A stretch of 64,000 nt of DNA, taken from contig NZ_FODR01000004.1 in NCBI RefSeq assembly GCF_900110415.1, positions 492,254-556,253 on the forward strand, read 5' to 3'. This DNA comes from Mucilaginibacter sp. OK283 (GTDB taxonomy: Bacteria > Bacteroidota > Bacteroidia > Sphingobacteriales > Sphingobacteriaceae). Every line of letters begins with the position of its first letter. Position 1 is the stretch's first letter. The notes below the pieces were generated by a model. The model was not told the origin of the DNA, made no database searches, and worked only from the letters and a program-made list of their open reading frames with translations. A program made the position numbers and the translations under genes. Of the stretch, positions 1 to 8,192 are shown one piece after another.

Positions 1-502
1 TTGGCAGGTAATAAAGCTTTTGGCCGTCAAGCTCGGGCTTTTTGTGCGTCCAATAGTCGCGTTGGTAATAGGGGTCGGTTATATATAGCCCACCATCCGG
101 CCTTACCCAAACATCATTAGGTCCGTTAAATATTTGCCCTTTATAGCCGGTAAGTAATACTTCTATTTTTCCTTTCGGGCTGATAGACCAAAGTTCGTTT
201 TTACCATCGGCACAGCTTATGAGGTTGCCCTTACTGTCAAAATCCATTCCGTTGCTGCGGCCGGCGCTATCCATAAAAACAGAAAGTTTGCCGTCCGTGC
301 TATACTTCCAGATCTTATTATTGGGCTGATCCGTAAAAAATACATTGCCTTTTTTGTCAACAGCAGGCCCTTCGGTGAATGCGAATTGTTTGGCAATTAA
401 CACAGCTTTGGTGCCGGCGTTGTATAAAGCAGTAGTATCCTGGCTAAATACTTTGCAAGTGGCTGCTATAAGGCATAATAATATAACGGACAGTTTTTTC
501 AT
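1..502 (-). CDS. SMP-30/gluconolactonase/LRE-family protein, 3' end outside window
   Basis: Minus-strand reading frame starting with ATG at 502 and running without a stop off the left edge, so about 167 N-terminal residues are visible. It opens with a signal peptide (MKKLSVILLCLIAATCKVFS, then Q), which indicates export. It then shows the SMP-30/gluconolactonase beta-propeller signature: FTEGP followed by a GNVFFTD repeat, SNGMDFDSKGNL, and NGPNDVWV followed by GGLYITDPYY. The Glu of EGP and the Asn/Asp of NGPND correspond to metal ligands of the family. Known relatives hydrolyse sugar lactones; the substrate here cannot be told. It is divergent from lysS and probably unrelated to it in function. 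The family call is firm, the enzymatic role only inferred. Confidence 0.85.
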   Translation of the reverse strand, partial: MKKLSVILLCLIAATCKVFSQDTTALYNAGTKAVLIAKQFAFTEGPAVDKKGNVFFTDQPNNKIWKYSTDGKLSVFMDSAGRSNGMDFDSKGNLISCADGKNELWSISPKGKIEVLLTGYKGQIFNGPNDVWVRPDGGLYITDPYYQRDYWTHKKPELDGQKLYYLP

Positions 503-565
503 GGTTTGGTAATTGGTTGGCTAATGTAAGGGGTTTTAAAGGGAAAAAGAAGAAAAAGCTCGCAA

Positions 566-690
566 GCCCCCTCTGAATCTCCCCCTGAAGGGGGAGACTT
601 TTGATTTGCATTAAGAGGGAGGTGATTATTTCATTAAACTTCAAATAACCATGCAAATCAAAAAGTTCCCCCTTCAGGGGGTTAGGGGGC
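566..690. repeat. Long imperfect inverted repeat with C5/G5 palindromic cores
   Basis: The left arm (566-611) and right arm (651-690) are nearly complementary. Each contains its own short palindrome: CCCCCTGAAGGGGG at 581-594 and CCCCCTTCAGGGGG at 668-681. The arms also share a TTTGATTTGCAT/ATGCAAATCAAA block. Seen directly; the similarity to dispersed REP-like intergenic elements of Sphingobacteriaceae is from general familiarity, not a search. It lies between the divergent SMP-30 gene and lysS, upstream of the lysS promoter, and could form a large cruciform or RNA hairpin. Confidence 0.8.
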
Positions 691-710
691 TAATTTTCCA
701 TTAAAAACGC

Positions 711-718
711 TATTTTTG
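711..718 (+). promoter_or_regulatory. Bacteroidota-type -7 element of lysS
   Basis: TATTTTTG matches the Bacteroidota -7 consensus TAnnTTTG exactly and lies 28 nt before the lysS ATG, a sensible distance for a short leader. No convincing TTTG/TTG -33 box is evident because the preceding bases belong to the inverted repeat. The call rests on the consensus match and position. Confidence 0.55.
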
Positions 719-746
719 CACCTTTATTAAAAATACCGTTCAAAAC

Positions 747-2468
747 ATGAGTATTGCACTATCCGAGCAGGAAATTATCCGCCGCGAATCTTTACAAAAA
801 TTAAGGGAACTGGGCATAAACCCGTACCCCGCCGAAGCATTTGATGTTAACGCCTGGGCACAGGATATTACCGATAATTTTGCAATAAAACCCGAGGCCT
901 ACCAAAATGTAGTTATCGCAGGCCGTATCATGACCCGCCGTATCATGGGCAATGCATCATTTGCCGAGTTGCAGGATTCAACCGGCCGGATCCAGATCTA
1001 CCTGAAACGCGATGATATTTGCCCTGATGAGGATAAAACTTTATACAATACCGTATTTAAAAAACTCCTTGATATCGGCGATTACATTGGTATTAAAGGT
1101 TATGTATTTTTAACCCAAACCGGCGAGATATCGGTTCACGTTCGCGAATTGATTGTTCTTTCTAAATCGCTTAAACCGCTACCTGTTGTTAAGCGCGAGG
1201 ACGACGGAACCATTCATGATGGATTTACAGACCCCGAATTACGTTACCGTCAGCGTTATGTTGATTTAACTGTTAACCCGGCTTATAAACAAATATTCAT
1301 CAACCGGTCCAAAGTGATTAGCAGTATGCGCAACTATTTTAACGCGCAGGGCTGGATGGAGGTAGAAACCCCCATACTGCAGCCGGTACATGGCGGCGCA
1401 GCGGCGCGTCCGTTTGCCACGCACCACAATACGCTGGATATGCCTTTGTTTTTGCGCATAGCCAATGAACTTTACCTGAAACGCCTTATTGTTGCGGGTT
1501 TTGATGGTGTGTATGAGTTTGGTAAAATGTTCCGTAACGAGGGTATGGACCGTACCCACAACCCGGAATTTACAGCAATGGAAATTTATGTAGCCTATAA
1601 AGACTATATATGGATGATGGCCATGGTTGAAGAATGTTTGGAAACTGTTGCTAAAGCTGTTCACGGCATTCCCGTGGTGCAGGTTGGTAGCAACGAGATC
1701 AACTTTGCCGGTCCGTACGAAAAATTATCCATGTACGATTCTATCCTGAAATATACAGGGATAGATGTATCGGCCATGGATGAAGCCGCTTTGCGCGAAA
1801 CCTGTGCCGAGCTGAAAATAGAAGTTAACCCAACCATGGGTAAAGGCAAACTGATTGACGAGATCTTCAGCGCCAAGGTTGAACATAACCTGATCCAGCC
1901 AACTTACATTACCGATTACCCAATCGAAATGACCCCGCTTGCCAAAAAACACCGTACCAAAGATGGCCTGGTAGAGCGTTTTGAGCTTTTTGTAAATGGT
2001 AAAGAGATAGCCAATGCCTATTCGGAGTTAAATGACCCTATTGACCAGCGCGAGCGTTTAGAGGAGCAGTTGATACTTGCAGGCAGGGGCGATGATGAAG
2101 CCATGGCCATGGACGACGACTTTTTACGCGCCCTGGAGTACGGTATGCCTCCAACATCAGGCCTGGGTATCGGTATCGACAGGTTGGTGATGCTGATGAC
2201 CAATCAGAGCACTATCCAGGAAGTATTATTCTTCCCGCAGATGCGCCCCGAGAAAAAAGCTAAAGTTGTTACTGCTGACGACTTTATAAATATAGGTGTT
2301 AAGGCCGAGTGGGTACCCGTGCTTAATGCAATGGGGTTTAATGCGGTAGATGAACTAAAAGCCGCCAACCCCAACAAAGTATTTAATGATCTTGGCGGCA
2401 TGCGCAAAAAATTGAAGCTGGATATTACCATGCCTACCAAAGACGAGGTGATGGCCTGGTTTAAATAA
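747..2468 (+). CDS. lysS: Lysyl-tRNA synthetase, class II
   Basis: Charges tRNA-Lys with lysine using ATP in the cytoplasm. The 573-residue protein has the N-terminal anticodon-binding OB fold (around residues 55-145, with [11 protein letters not shown] and [15 protein letters not shown]). The class II catalytic core follows, with motif 2 near residues 262-275 ([14 protein letters not shown]) and motif 3 near 472-483 ([12 protein letters not shown]). It is about 70 residues longer than E. coli LysS. The extra C-terminal part after motif 3 contains a short helical segment ending DEVMAWFK, as is usual in Bacteroidota. The ATG at 747 is preceded by a good -7 element, and a strong terminator follows the stop codon, so it is probably a single-gene transcript. 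Confidence 0.97.
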   Translation: MSIALSEQEIIRRESLQKLRELGINPYPAEAFDVNAWAQDITDNFAIKPEAYQNVVIAGRIMTRRIMGNASFAELQDSTGRIQIYLKRDDICPDEDKTLYNTVFKKLLDIGDYIGIKGYVFLTQTGEISVHVRELIVLSKSLKPLPVVKREDDGTIHDGFTDPELRYRQRYVDLTVNPAYKQIFINRSKVISSMRNYFNAQGWMEVETPILQPVHGGAAARPFATHHNTLDMPLFLRIANELYLKRLIVAGFDGVYEFGKMFRNEGMDRTHNPEFTAMEIYVAYKDYIWMMAMVEECLETVAKAVHGIPVVQVGSNEINFAGPYEKLSMYDSILKYTGIDVSAMDEAALRETCAELKIEVNPTMGKGKLIDEIFSAKVEHNLIQPTYITDYPIEMTPLAKKHRTKDGLVERFELFVNGKEIANAYSELNDPIDQRERLEEQLILAGRGDDEAMAMDDDFLRALEYGMPPTSGLGIGIDRLVMLMTNQSTIQEVLFFPQMRPEKKAKVVTADDFINIGVKAEWVPVLNAMGFNAVDELKAANPNKVFNDLGGMRKKLKLDITMPTKDEVMAWFK

Positions 2469-2497
2469 TATACAAGAAAACTAACGTTACCTTTTAC

Positions 2498-2545
2498 AAC
2501 GACCGCGAAGTGCCTTATTTAAAGGAAATTCGCGGTCGTTTTTTT
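2498..2545 (+). terminator. Rho-independent terminator after lysS
   Basis: A perfect 12-bp stem, AACGACCGCGAA (2498-2509) with TTCGCGGTCGTT (2529-2540), encloses a 19-nt loop and is followed at once by a run of T. It sits 30 nt after the lysS stop. Confidence 0.9.
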
Positions 2546-2652
2546 ATTAATTAATGGCGCTTTTTGAGACCGTTGCTGAGTGCCAGTTTTCTTCCGTCTT
2601 GATTCTTGACTCTTAATTCTTGACTCTCCGCTCCGATTGTCGTCAAAAGTTT

Positions 2653-2660
2653 TACATTTG
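2653..2660 (+). promoter_or_regulatory. Putative -7 element for the M16 peptidase gene
   Basis: TACATTTG fits TAnnTTTG exactly and lies 24 nt before the ATG at 2684, downstream of the lysS terminator where a new promoter is needed. A -33 box at ideal spacing is not clear. Confidence 0.5.
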
Positions 2661-2683
2661 CTTTGTTAAAATAAGAACTATCC

Positions 2684-3961
2684 ATGGTTAAATTCAACCG
2701 GTTTACACTGGATAATGGCCTCCGGGTTATTGTTCATGAAGATAATACCACGCCTATGGCAGTGCTCAACATTCTGTATGATGTTGGTGCACGCGACGAA
2801 GATCCCGAGCAAACAGGCTTTGCTCATTTGTTTGAGCACCTGATGTTCGGCGGATCTGTAAATATTCCAAGCTACGATGAGCCACTGCAAAGGGTAGGAG
2901 GCGAAAACAATGCTTTTACCAGTAACGATATCACCAACTATTACATCACCCTGCCATCGGCCAATATCGAAACAGCATTTTGGCTCGAGAGCGATCGCAT
3001 GTTAAACCTCGCCTTTAGCGAAAAAAGTCTTGAGGTGCAGCGTAACGTAGTAATTGAGGAGTTTAAGCAGCGTTACCTTAACCAGCCTTACGGCGATGTT
3101 TGGCTAAAGCTACGCCCGCTGGTTTATAAACAGCACGCTTACCGTTGGGCTACCATTGGTAAAACCATCAAGCACATCGAGGATGCCAAAATTGAGGATG
3201 TGAAAGCATTCTTTAAAAAACATTATAACCCGCAAAATGCCATTATGGTAGTTGGGGGCAATATCACAACCGAAGAGGTTAAAAAGCTCTCCGAAAAATG
3301 GTTTGGCCCAATCCCCGCAGGCGATAAATACACACGCAACCTGCCGCAGGAGCCCGAACAGCATGACGAACGCCGCGAAACCGTTACCGCCAAAGTACCG
3401 TTGAACGATGTGTACATCGCGTTCCAGATGGGGGCGAGGCTGGATGATGATTATTACCCGGTGGAATTACTGAGTGATATCTTGTCGCGTGGTCACTCGT
3501 CACGTTTGTACCGTAGTTTGGTGCAGGATAAGCAAATTTTTAGCGAGGTGCATGCCTACATTACAGGCAGCCTGGATAAAGGTATGTTTGTGTTAGAGGG
3601 CAAACCCCTGGAAAACGTTAGCATTGAGCAGGCCGAAGCCGCGTTTTGGGACGAGCTGGAAAAAGTAAAAGCCACGGAGATTCCGGCTGATGAGTTGACC
3701 AAGGTGCAAAACAAGACCGAATCGACCATGGTGTTTTCTGAAATGTCGTTGTTGGATAAAGCCATGAACCTGGCCTCGTTTGAACTGCTGGGCGATGCCG
3801 ACCTGCTGAACCAGGAAACCGCTAAATACCTTGCGGTAACTCCTGCGCAGATCAAAGAAGCCGCCAACAAGATATTCAGGAAAGATAATTCATCAACGCT
3901 GATATACCTGGCCGAGAAAGCAGAAGTTTCTGAATCAGAATTTTCAGAATTAGAGAATTAA
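2684..3961 (+). CDS. M16-family zinc metallopeptidase, catalytic subunit
   Basis: A 425-residue insulinase/mitochondrial-processing-peptidase-type protease. The inverted zinc motif HxxEH is intact as HLFEH at residues 48-52 (ligands His48 and His52, base Glu51). The usual third ligand Glu lies about 75 residues later (IEEF, Glu125/126). The length matches the half-size bacterial M16B type, which works as a clam-shell of two subunits. No signal peptide is evident, so a cytoplasmic location is likely. The next gene, 124 nt downstream, encodes an M16 protein without the zinc motif; together they probably form an alpha/beta heterodimer that degrades peptides. The physiological substrate is unknown. 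Confidence 0.93.
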   Translation: MVKFNRFTLDNGLRVIVHEDNTTPMAVLNILYDVGARDEDPEQTGFAHLFEHLMFGGSVNIPSYDEPLQRVGGENNAFTSNDITNYYITLPSANIETAFWLESDRMLNLAFSEKSLEVQRNVVIEEFKQRYLNQPYGDVWLKLRPLVYKQHAYRWATIGKTIKHIEDAKIEDVKAFFKKHYNPQNAIMVVGGNITTEEVKKLSEKWFGPIPAGDKYTRNLPQEPEQHDERRETVTAKVPLNDVYIAFQMGARLDDDYYPVELLSDILSRGHSSRLYRSLVQDKQIFSEVHAYITGSLDKGMFVLEGKPLENVSIEQAEAAFWDELEKVKATEIPADELTKVQNKTESTMVFSEMSLLDKAMNLASFELLGDADLLNQETAKYLAVTPAQIKEAANKIFRKDNSSTLIYLAEKAEVSESEFSELEN

Positions 3962-3978
3962 CAGAATTGGAATTGATC

Positions 3979-4065
3979 TGAACCACGATTTTTCAGATTA
4001 ACGGATTTACAGGATTAGTCTAATCAAATCCAAAAAATCTGATTAATCTGCTTAATCCGGGTTCA
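3979..4065. repeat. Imperfect inverted repeat between the M16 genes
   Basis: The left arm at 3979-4000 (starting TGAACCACGATTTTTCAG) pairs imperfectly with the right arm at 4045-4065 (ending CTTAATCCGGGTTCA), with AT-rich GGATT/AATCC blocks between them. It resembles dispersed Bacteroidota intergenic elements. It occupies nearly all of the gap between two genes that are expected to be co-expressed, so it may sit in their mRNA as a hairpin. Confidence 0.65.
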
Positions 4066-4085
4066 GAAAAAAGAATTACTGACCA

Positions 4086-5369
4086 ATGACCAACTTAGAT
4101 AGAACATTAGCCCCTGATTTTAAGGCTATCGATAATATAAACCTGATACGGCCCGCGCATAAAAAGCTCGGTAACGGCTGTAATATATTTTGCTTTAACT
4201 CCGGCGACCAGGAATTGGTACGTATAGAATGGATTTTTGGCAACCTGCGTTTTAACCCGGCGCTGCCGCTGTTGAACATGGCCGTAAATACCATGCTCAC
4301 CGAAGGTACCAGTACATTAACCGCGGCCCAGATTGCCGATAAGGTTGATTTTTACGGTGCCTTTTTGCAGGTGGAATACGGGTACGAAAACTCGCAGGTT
4401 GTATTGTACAGCCTTAATAAGCACCTGCACCATACCTTGCCGGTTATTGTTGATATTTTAACCAATTCAACCTTCCCCGAGAAAGAATTGGAAACTTTTA
4501 AACGTAACCAGCAACAAAAGCTACAGGTTAGCCTGCAAAAAAATGATGTTGTTGGCCGCCGCAATTTTAACAAGGCGGTTTATGGCGATACCATATACGG
4601 GGTGGGTGCAAGCTTTGATAATTATAAAGCCCTGCAGCGCGATGAATTGGTTGCACACTATAAAGAGCAATACCAGCCATCAAACTGCACCATTATCATT
4701 TCAGGGAAAATTGAACCGGAAACTTTGACCCTTATTACCGATACGTTTGATAAAGGCTGGGTTAATGGCAACAAACCCGCCGATACTACCCAACCCGAAA
4801 TTGTACCGGCTACAGAGTTATTTTACTTTACCGAGAAGCCAGAAGCCCTGCAATCGGCCATAAGGATAGGTACACCGATGATTAACCGCAGCCACCCGGA
4901 CTTTCAGCAACTACAGGTGTTGAATACGGTTTTGGGCGGCTATTTCGGGTCGAGGCTGATGGCCAACATTCGCGAGGATAAAGGTTATACGTATGGCATC
5001 GGCTCGGGGCTGGGCTCGTTTAAACAGGCCGGGTCCTTCTTTGTAGCTACCGAGGTAGGGGCAGATGTGTGCAAACCGGCCCTTGCCGAAATTGAAAAGG
5101 AAATCAATATCCTGAAAACCGAACTGATCCCCGACGAGGAGCTTTCATTGGTACGCAACTACATGTTGGGCTCGCTGTTAGGCAGCCTGGAGAATGTTTT
5201 TTCGCATGCCGATAAATTCAAAAGCATCTACTTTGCCGGTTTGGACTATGATTATTATGACAGGTATGCCGCCACTGTAAAAAGTGTCGACTCGACAAGG
5301 TTATTGGAATTAGCCAATAAATATTTCCATTTTGAGAACTTCTATAAAGTGATAGTAGGAAAGTATTAA
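4086..5369 (+). CDS. M16-family peptidase, non-catalytic partner subunit
   Basis: A 427-residue M16 homologue. The region equivalent to HxxEH (around LNMAVNTMLTEGTS, residues 64-77) lacks both His ligands, so it cannot bind zinc. It keeps the C-terminal R/Y signature of non-catalytic partners, in GSRLMANIREDKGYTYGIG at about residues 293-311, which helps bind substrate in the active site of the other subunit. The pairing of a catalytic and an R/Y subunit in adjacent genes is standard for bacterial M16B heterodimers. The ATG at 4086 gives a typical N-terminus with no signal peptide. Confidence 0.9.
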   Translation: MTNLDRTLAPDFKAIDNINLIRPAHKKLGNGCNIFCFNSGDQELVRIEWIFGNLRFNPALPLLNMAVNTMLTEGTSTLTAAQIADKVDFYGAFLQVEYGYENSQVVLYSLNKHLHHTLPVIVDILTNSTFPEKELETFKRNQQQKLQVSLQKNDVVGRRNFNKAVYGDTIYGVGASFDNYKALQRDELVAHYKEQYQPSNCTIIISGKIEPETLTLITDTFDKGWVNGNKPADTTQPEIVPATELFYFTEKPEALQSAIRIGTPMINRSHPDFQQLQVLNTVLGGYFGSRLMANIREDKGYTYGIGSGLGSFKQAGSFFVATEVGADVCKPALAEIEKEINILKTELIPDEELSLVRNYMLGSLLGSLENVFSHADKFKSIYFAGLDYDYYDRYAATVKSVDSTRLLELANKYFHFENFYKVIVGKY

Positions 5370-5374
5370 TTTTT

Positions 5375-5512
5375 AATTTGGGATTTCGGATGTTCGATTT
5401 CGGATTTGGTCTTTAATTCCGAAATTGAACATCCGAAATCCCAAATTTCCCCAAATATCACAGAAAGGCAATTTTTAAATAATTCCAAAATCGAACATCC
5501 GAAATCCGAAAT
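5375..5512. repeat. Inverted repeat plus a third partial copy
   Basis: The arms 5375-5404 and 5418-5447 are almost perfect reverse complements, built on GGGATTTCGGATGTTCGATT. A third copy in the right-arm orientation lies at 5482-5512 (TCGAACATCCGAAATCCGAA). The element fills the gap between the M16 pair and guaB. Repeats of this kind are common between genes in Sphingobacteriaceae (general knowledge, not searched). The hairpin could act as a terminator or mRNA end for the upstream genes. Confidence 0.8.
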
Positions 5513-5519
5513 AAAAAGT

Positions 5520-5527
5520 TAGCTTTG
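5520..5527 (+). promoter_or_regulatory. Putative -7 element of guaB
   Basis: TAGCTTTG matches TAnnTTTG exactly and is 35 nt before the guaB ATG, immediately after the third copy of the upstream repeat. The -33 region lies inside that repeat and shows no clear TTTG. Confidence 0.5.
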
Positions 5528-5562
5528 CCCGGCAAATAATAACTCCAAAATAATTATTTGCT

Positions 5563-7035
5563 ATGCAGTTAGACCCATCTAAATTTGTTGCCGAAGGATT
5601 AACTTACGACGACGTTTTACTACTCCCCGCTTATTCAGAAGTATTACCGCGCGATGTTAACACCAGCAGCTGGTTAACAAAAAACATCCGTTTAAACATT
5701 CCCATCATTTCGGCAGCTATGGATACCGTTACCGAAGCTGGCCTGGCTATTGCGATTGCCCAGGCGGGTGGCATAGGTATGCTGCATAAAAATATGACCA
5801 TACAGGCCCAGGCCGATGAAGTTCGTAAAGTTAAACGGTCTGAAAGCGGCATGATCCAGGACCCGGTTACCTTGCTGGAAGATGCCCTGCTTGCAGATGC
5901 ATTCCAGATCATGAAGGAGTTTAGCATTGGTGGTATCCCGGTAATTGATGCCGATCATCGCCTTAAGGGTATTATCACCAACCGCGATTTGCGTTTCCAA
6001 AAAGATATGAGCGTTCCGGTTAGTACCGTAATGACTAAAACAAACCTGATCACAGCTCCAGAAGGTACCACACTTACCGAGGCTGCTGCGATACTGCAAA
6101 GCAATAAAATTGAAAAATTACCAGTTGTAAACACCAATGGTAAGCTGGTAGGTTTAATTACATACAAAGACATTCAGAAGGTTAAAAACTTCCCCAACGC
6201 CTGTAAAGACGAGTTTGGCCGCCTGCGGGTAGGAGCTGCCGTTGGCGTTGCTGCCGACAATATCGACCGCGTAACCGCCCTGGTAAACGCTGGTGTTGAT
6301 GTGGTTACGGTTGATACAGCCCACGGCCACAGCAAAGGGGTTATTGATATGGTGAAAGCCATTAAAGCCTTATATCCAAACCTGCAGGTTATTGCCGGTA
6401 ACATTGCTACAGGCGATGCAGCCATTGCCCTTGCAGATGCAGGCGCCGATGCCGTTAAAGTGGGTATTGGTCCGGGTTCAATTTGTACTACCCGTATTAT
6501 AGCGGGTGTGGGTGTACCACAACTATACGCCGTTTACGAGTGCGCTAAAGCATTAGAAGGTCGCGGCATCCCCGTTATTGCCGATGGTGGTATCAAACAA
6601 ACCGGCGACATTGTGAAGGCTATTGCAGCCGGTGCAAGCTCTATCATGGCAGGCTCGTTATTTGCCGGGGTTGAAGAGTCGCCGGGTGAAACTATTATAT
6701 ACGAAGGCCGTAAGTTTAAATCGTACCGTGGTATGGGCTCGGTTGAGGCCATGGCAAAGGGATCGAAGGATCGTTATTTCCAGGACGAAACCGATGTGGT
6801 AACCAAACTGGTTCCCGAAGGTATTGTGGGCCGCGTACCATTTAAAGGCAGTATGGCCGAAGTGGTATTCCAATACATTGGCGGTTTACGCGCCGGTATG
6901 CACTACTGTGGTGCTGCCAACATTGAAGATTTGCAGCGCGCCAAGTTTGTACGGATAACCGCAGCCGGCATGCGCGAAAGCCACCCGCACGATATTACTA
7001 TTACCAAGGAAGCTCCTAATTACACAAGCAGGTAG
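5563..7035 (+). CDS. guaB: IMP dehydrogenase
   Basis: Oxidises IMP to XMP with NAD+, the committed step of guanine nucleotide synthesis, in the cytoplasm. The 490-residue length is standard. The (beta/alpha)8 barrel begins at [13 protein letters not shown] and is interrupted by two CBS domains at about residues 97-210. The catalytic loop [11 protein letters not shown] places the active-site Cys at about residue 308. The flap and C-terminal barrel follow ([11 protein letters not shown]), with a further catalytic segment around GRVPFKGS. No truncation or unusual residue was noticed. The gene has its own probable promoter and is followed by a repeat-rich gap. Confidence 0.97.
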   Translation: MQLDPSKFVAEGLTYDDVLLLPAYSEVLPRDVNTSSWLTKNIRLNIPIISAAMDTVTEAGLAIAIAQAGGIGMLHKNMTIQAQADEVRKVKRSESGMIQDPVTLLEDALLADAFQIMKEFSIGGIPVIDADHRLKGIITNRDLRFQKDMSVPVSTVMTKTNLITAPEGTTLTEAAAILQSNKIEKLPVVNTNGKLVGLITYKDIQKVKNFPNACKDEFGRLRVGAAVGVAADNIDRVTALVNAGVDVVTVDTAHGHSKGVIDMVKAIKALYPNLQVIAGNIATGDAAIALADAGADAVKVGIGPGSICTTRIIAGVGVPQLYAVYECAKALEGRGIPVIADGGIKQTGDIVKAIAAGASSIMAGSLFAGVEESPGETIIYEGRKFKSYRGMGSVEAMAKGSKDRYFQDETDVVTKLVPEGIVGRVPFKGSMAEVVFQYIGGLRAGMHYCGAANIEDLQRAKFVRITAAGMRESHPHDITITKEAPNYTSR

Positions 7036-7162
7036 GTTAGTTGATTGGGTTGATTAGGTTAAGTGGTTGATTGAGTTTATTAGAAATTCATATCAACACA
7101 GTCAACCCAATTAACTACAACCCAACCCAATCAACTTAATCCAACCCAATCAACCACTCACC
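7035..7162. repeat. GTTGATT-type repeat array in inverted orientation
   Basis: The left block (7035-7076) is built of GGTTGATT/GGGTTGATT units. The right block (7091-7162) is built of the complement (CCCAATCAAC, AACCCAATTAAC). The blocks can fold onto each other. The same unit family recurs at 10131-10232, also just after a stop codon, so it is a dispersed element rather than a local accident. Confidence 0.7.
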
Positions 7163-7167
7163 AATAA

Positions 7168-7752
7168 ATGAAATCCATCTGCGTATTCTGCGGTGCCAAC
7201 TTTAACGGCGATCTTTTATTAAAACAAGCTATTGAGCAACTGACCGAAGTTATGGTAAGCCGCGATATTACCCTGGTATTTGGCGGCGGTAAAGTTGGCG
7301 TAATGGGGCTGATAGCCGATGCCATTTTAAGCCGTGGCGGTAAAGCGATAGGCGTAATACCGCAATTTTTGATGGATAAGGAAGTTGGCCATACCGGGTT
7401 AACCGAGCTGCACATTGTAGATAACATGCACCAGCGCAAACAAATGATGAATGATTTGTGCGATGGCATCATCACCCTGCCCGGCGGACTGGGTACCCTC
7501 GAAGAGTTTTTTGAAGTGCTTACCTGGCTGCAGTTAGGCCTGCACAACCACCCGATAGGTTTGCTTAATACAGGCGGGTATTACGATTCACTGTTAAAAC
7601 AACTGGATGTCATGGTCGACCAGAAATTTCTTAAACCCACCAACCGCGAGCTGGTTATCACCTCGGGAGACCCTATTGAGCTGGTAAACCTAATGGATAA
7701 TTTCAATGTCAAACCCGATGAAGTTTGGTTTAGGGACAGAGATCTGACATAG
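7168..7752 (+). CDS. LOG-family (TIGR00730) nucleoside 5'-monophosphate phosphoribohydrolase
   Basis: A 194-residue protein with the family hallmarks: a GGGKVGVMG loop at about residues 39-47 and the PGGLGTLEEFFE motif at about residues 109-120. Members cleave the N-glycosidic bond of cytokinin riboside 5'-monophosphates or of ordinary nucleotides such as AMP, releasing base and ribose phosphate. In bacteria without hormone pathways a nucleotide-salvage or metabolite-repair role is likely. The protein is cytoplasmic with no signal peptide. The start at 7168 (MKSICVFCGANFNG) is the family's usual N-terminus. Its position next to guaB suggests a loose nucleotide-metabolism theme, but a separate repeat-filled gap of 130 nt argues against tight coupling. 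Confidence 0.9.
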   Translation: MKSICVFCGANFNGDLLLKQAIEQLTEVMVSRDITLVFGGGKVGVMGLIADAILSRGGKAIGVIPQFLMDKEVGHTGLTELHIVDNMHQRKQMMNDLCDGIITLPGGLGTLEEFFEVLTWLQLGLHNHPIGLLNTGGYYDSLLKQLDVMVDQKFLKPTNRELVITSGDPIELVNLMDNFNVKPDEVWFRDRDLT

Positions 7753-8192
7753 TTTGTTGTTTGCAGCTTATCTCTATTTTGATTACATAACGCCGTTACT
7801 CTGGTACCGTCGGGTGTAGTATCCGGCAAAAGCACAGCAAGCATCACACCACAGCCAAACGGGTTATTCGATACAATCATGATTTGCGGTTAATTAGATC
7901 GAAACTGATTTTACTAATACGAAGATCGGTAATTTAGTACAATGGCATAATTGTTTTAAGCGCATTTTATAACACTATTTATCGGTGTATAATCCATCGT
8001 TTTAAAAGGTTTATCCATTTTTTGAAGTGCAATTAGCTTATATATTTACCCCAACCAATAATAACAAATAGGGTAAATGCAGCATCTTTTAACACGTGCA
8101 CATGGCCATGTTATGGCCTGTTTAAAAATACTTTGTTCACAAAAGCCGCGAAGCGCATAAACACCTTTGCCCGAATTGTAATGTTAAAACCT
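7753..8192. other. Intergenic stretch, no gene supported
   Basis: 440 nt between the LOG gene and the start of the esterase gene. It is AT-rich from about 7890 on and separates core genes from the carbohydrate cluster. It holds no RNA gene or clear terminator that I can recognise. A minus-strand frame from 7880 enters the LOG gene antisense and is not convincing. The sequence around 8040-8050 (TTATATATTTACCCC) resembles a degenerate -7 region, but no exact TAnnTTTG match was found. Confidence 0.5.

Noticed and set aside
444..656. Minus-strand frame of 70 codons over the lysS upstream repeat
   Set aside because: It runs through the inverted repeat, has low-complexity Phe runs, and overlaps the start of the SMP-30 gene in another frame.
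7035..7162. CRISPR-like array in the GTTGATT repeats
   Set aside because: Units are short, irregular, in both orientations and without unique spacers of constant length; no cas genes are present.
7581..7880. Minus-strand frame of 99 codons starting MIVSNNPFGCGVM
   Set aside because: Most of it lies antisense to the LOG-family gene, no family is recognised, and there is no promoter. The first 45 residues outside the gene could be a remnant, but nothing supports it.
8133..8192. Upstream extension of the two-domain esterase from a TTG codon
   Set aside because: It would put about 20 polar residues in front of an otherwise standard signal peptide; the ATG at 8193 is a better start.
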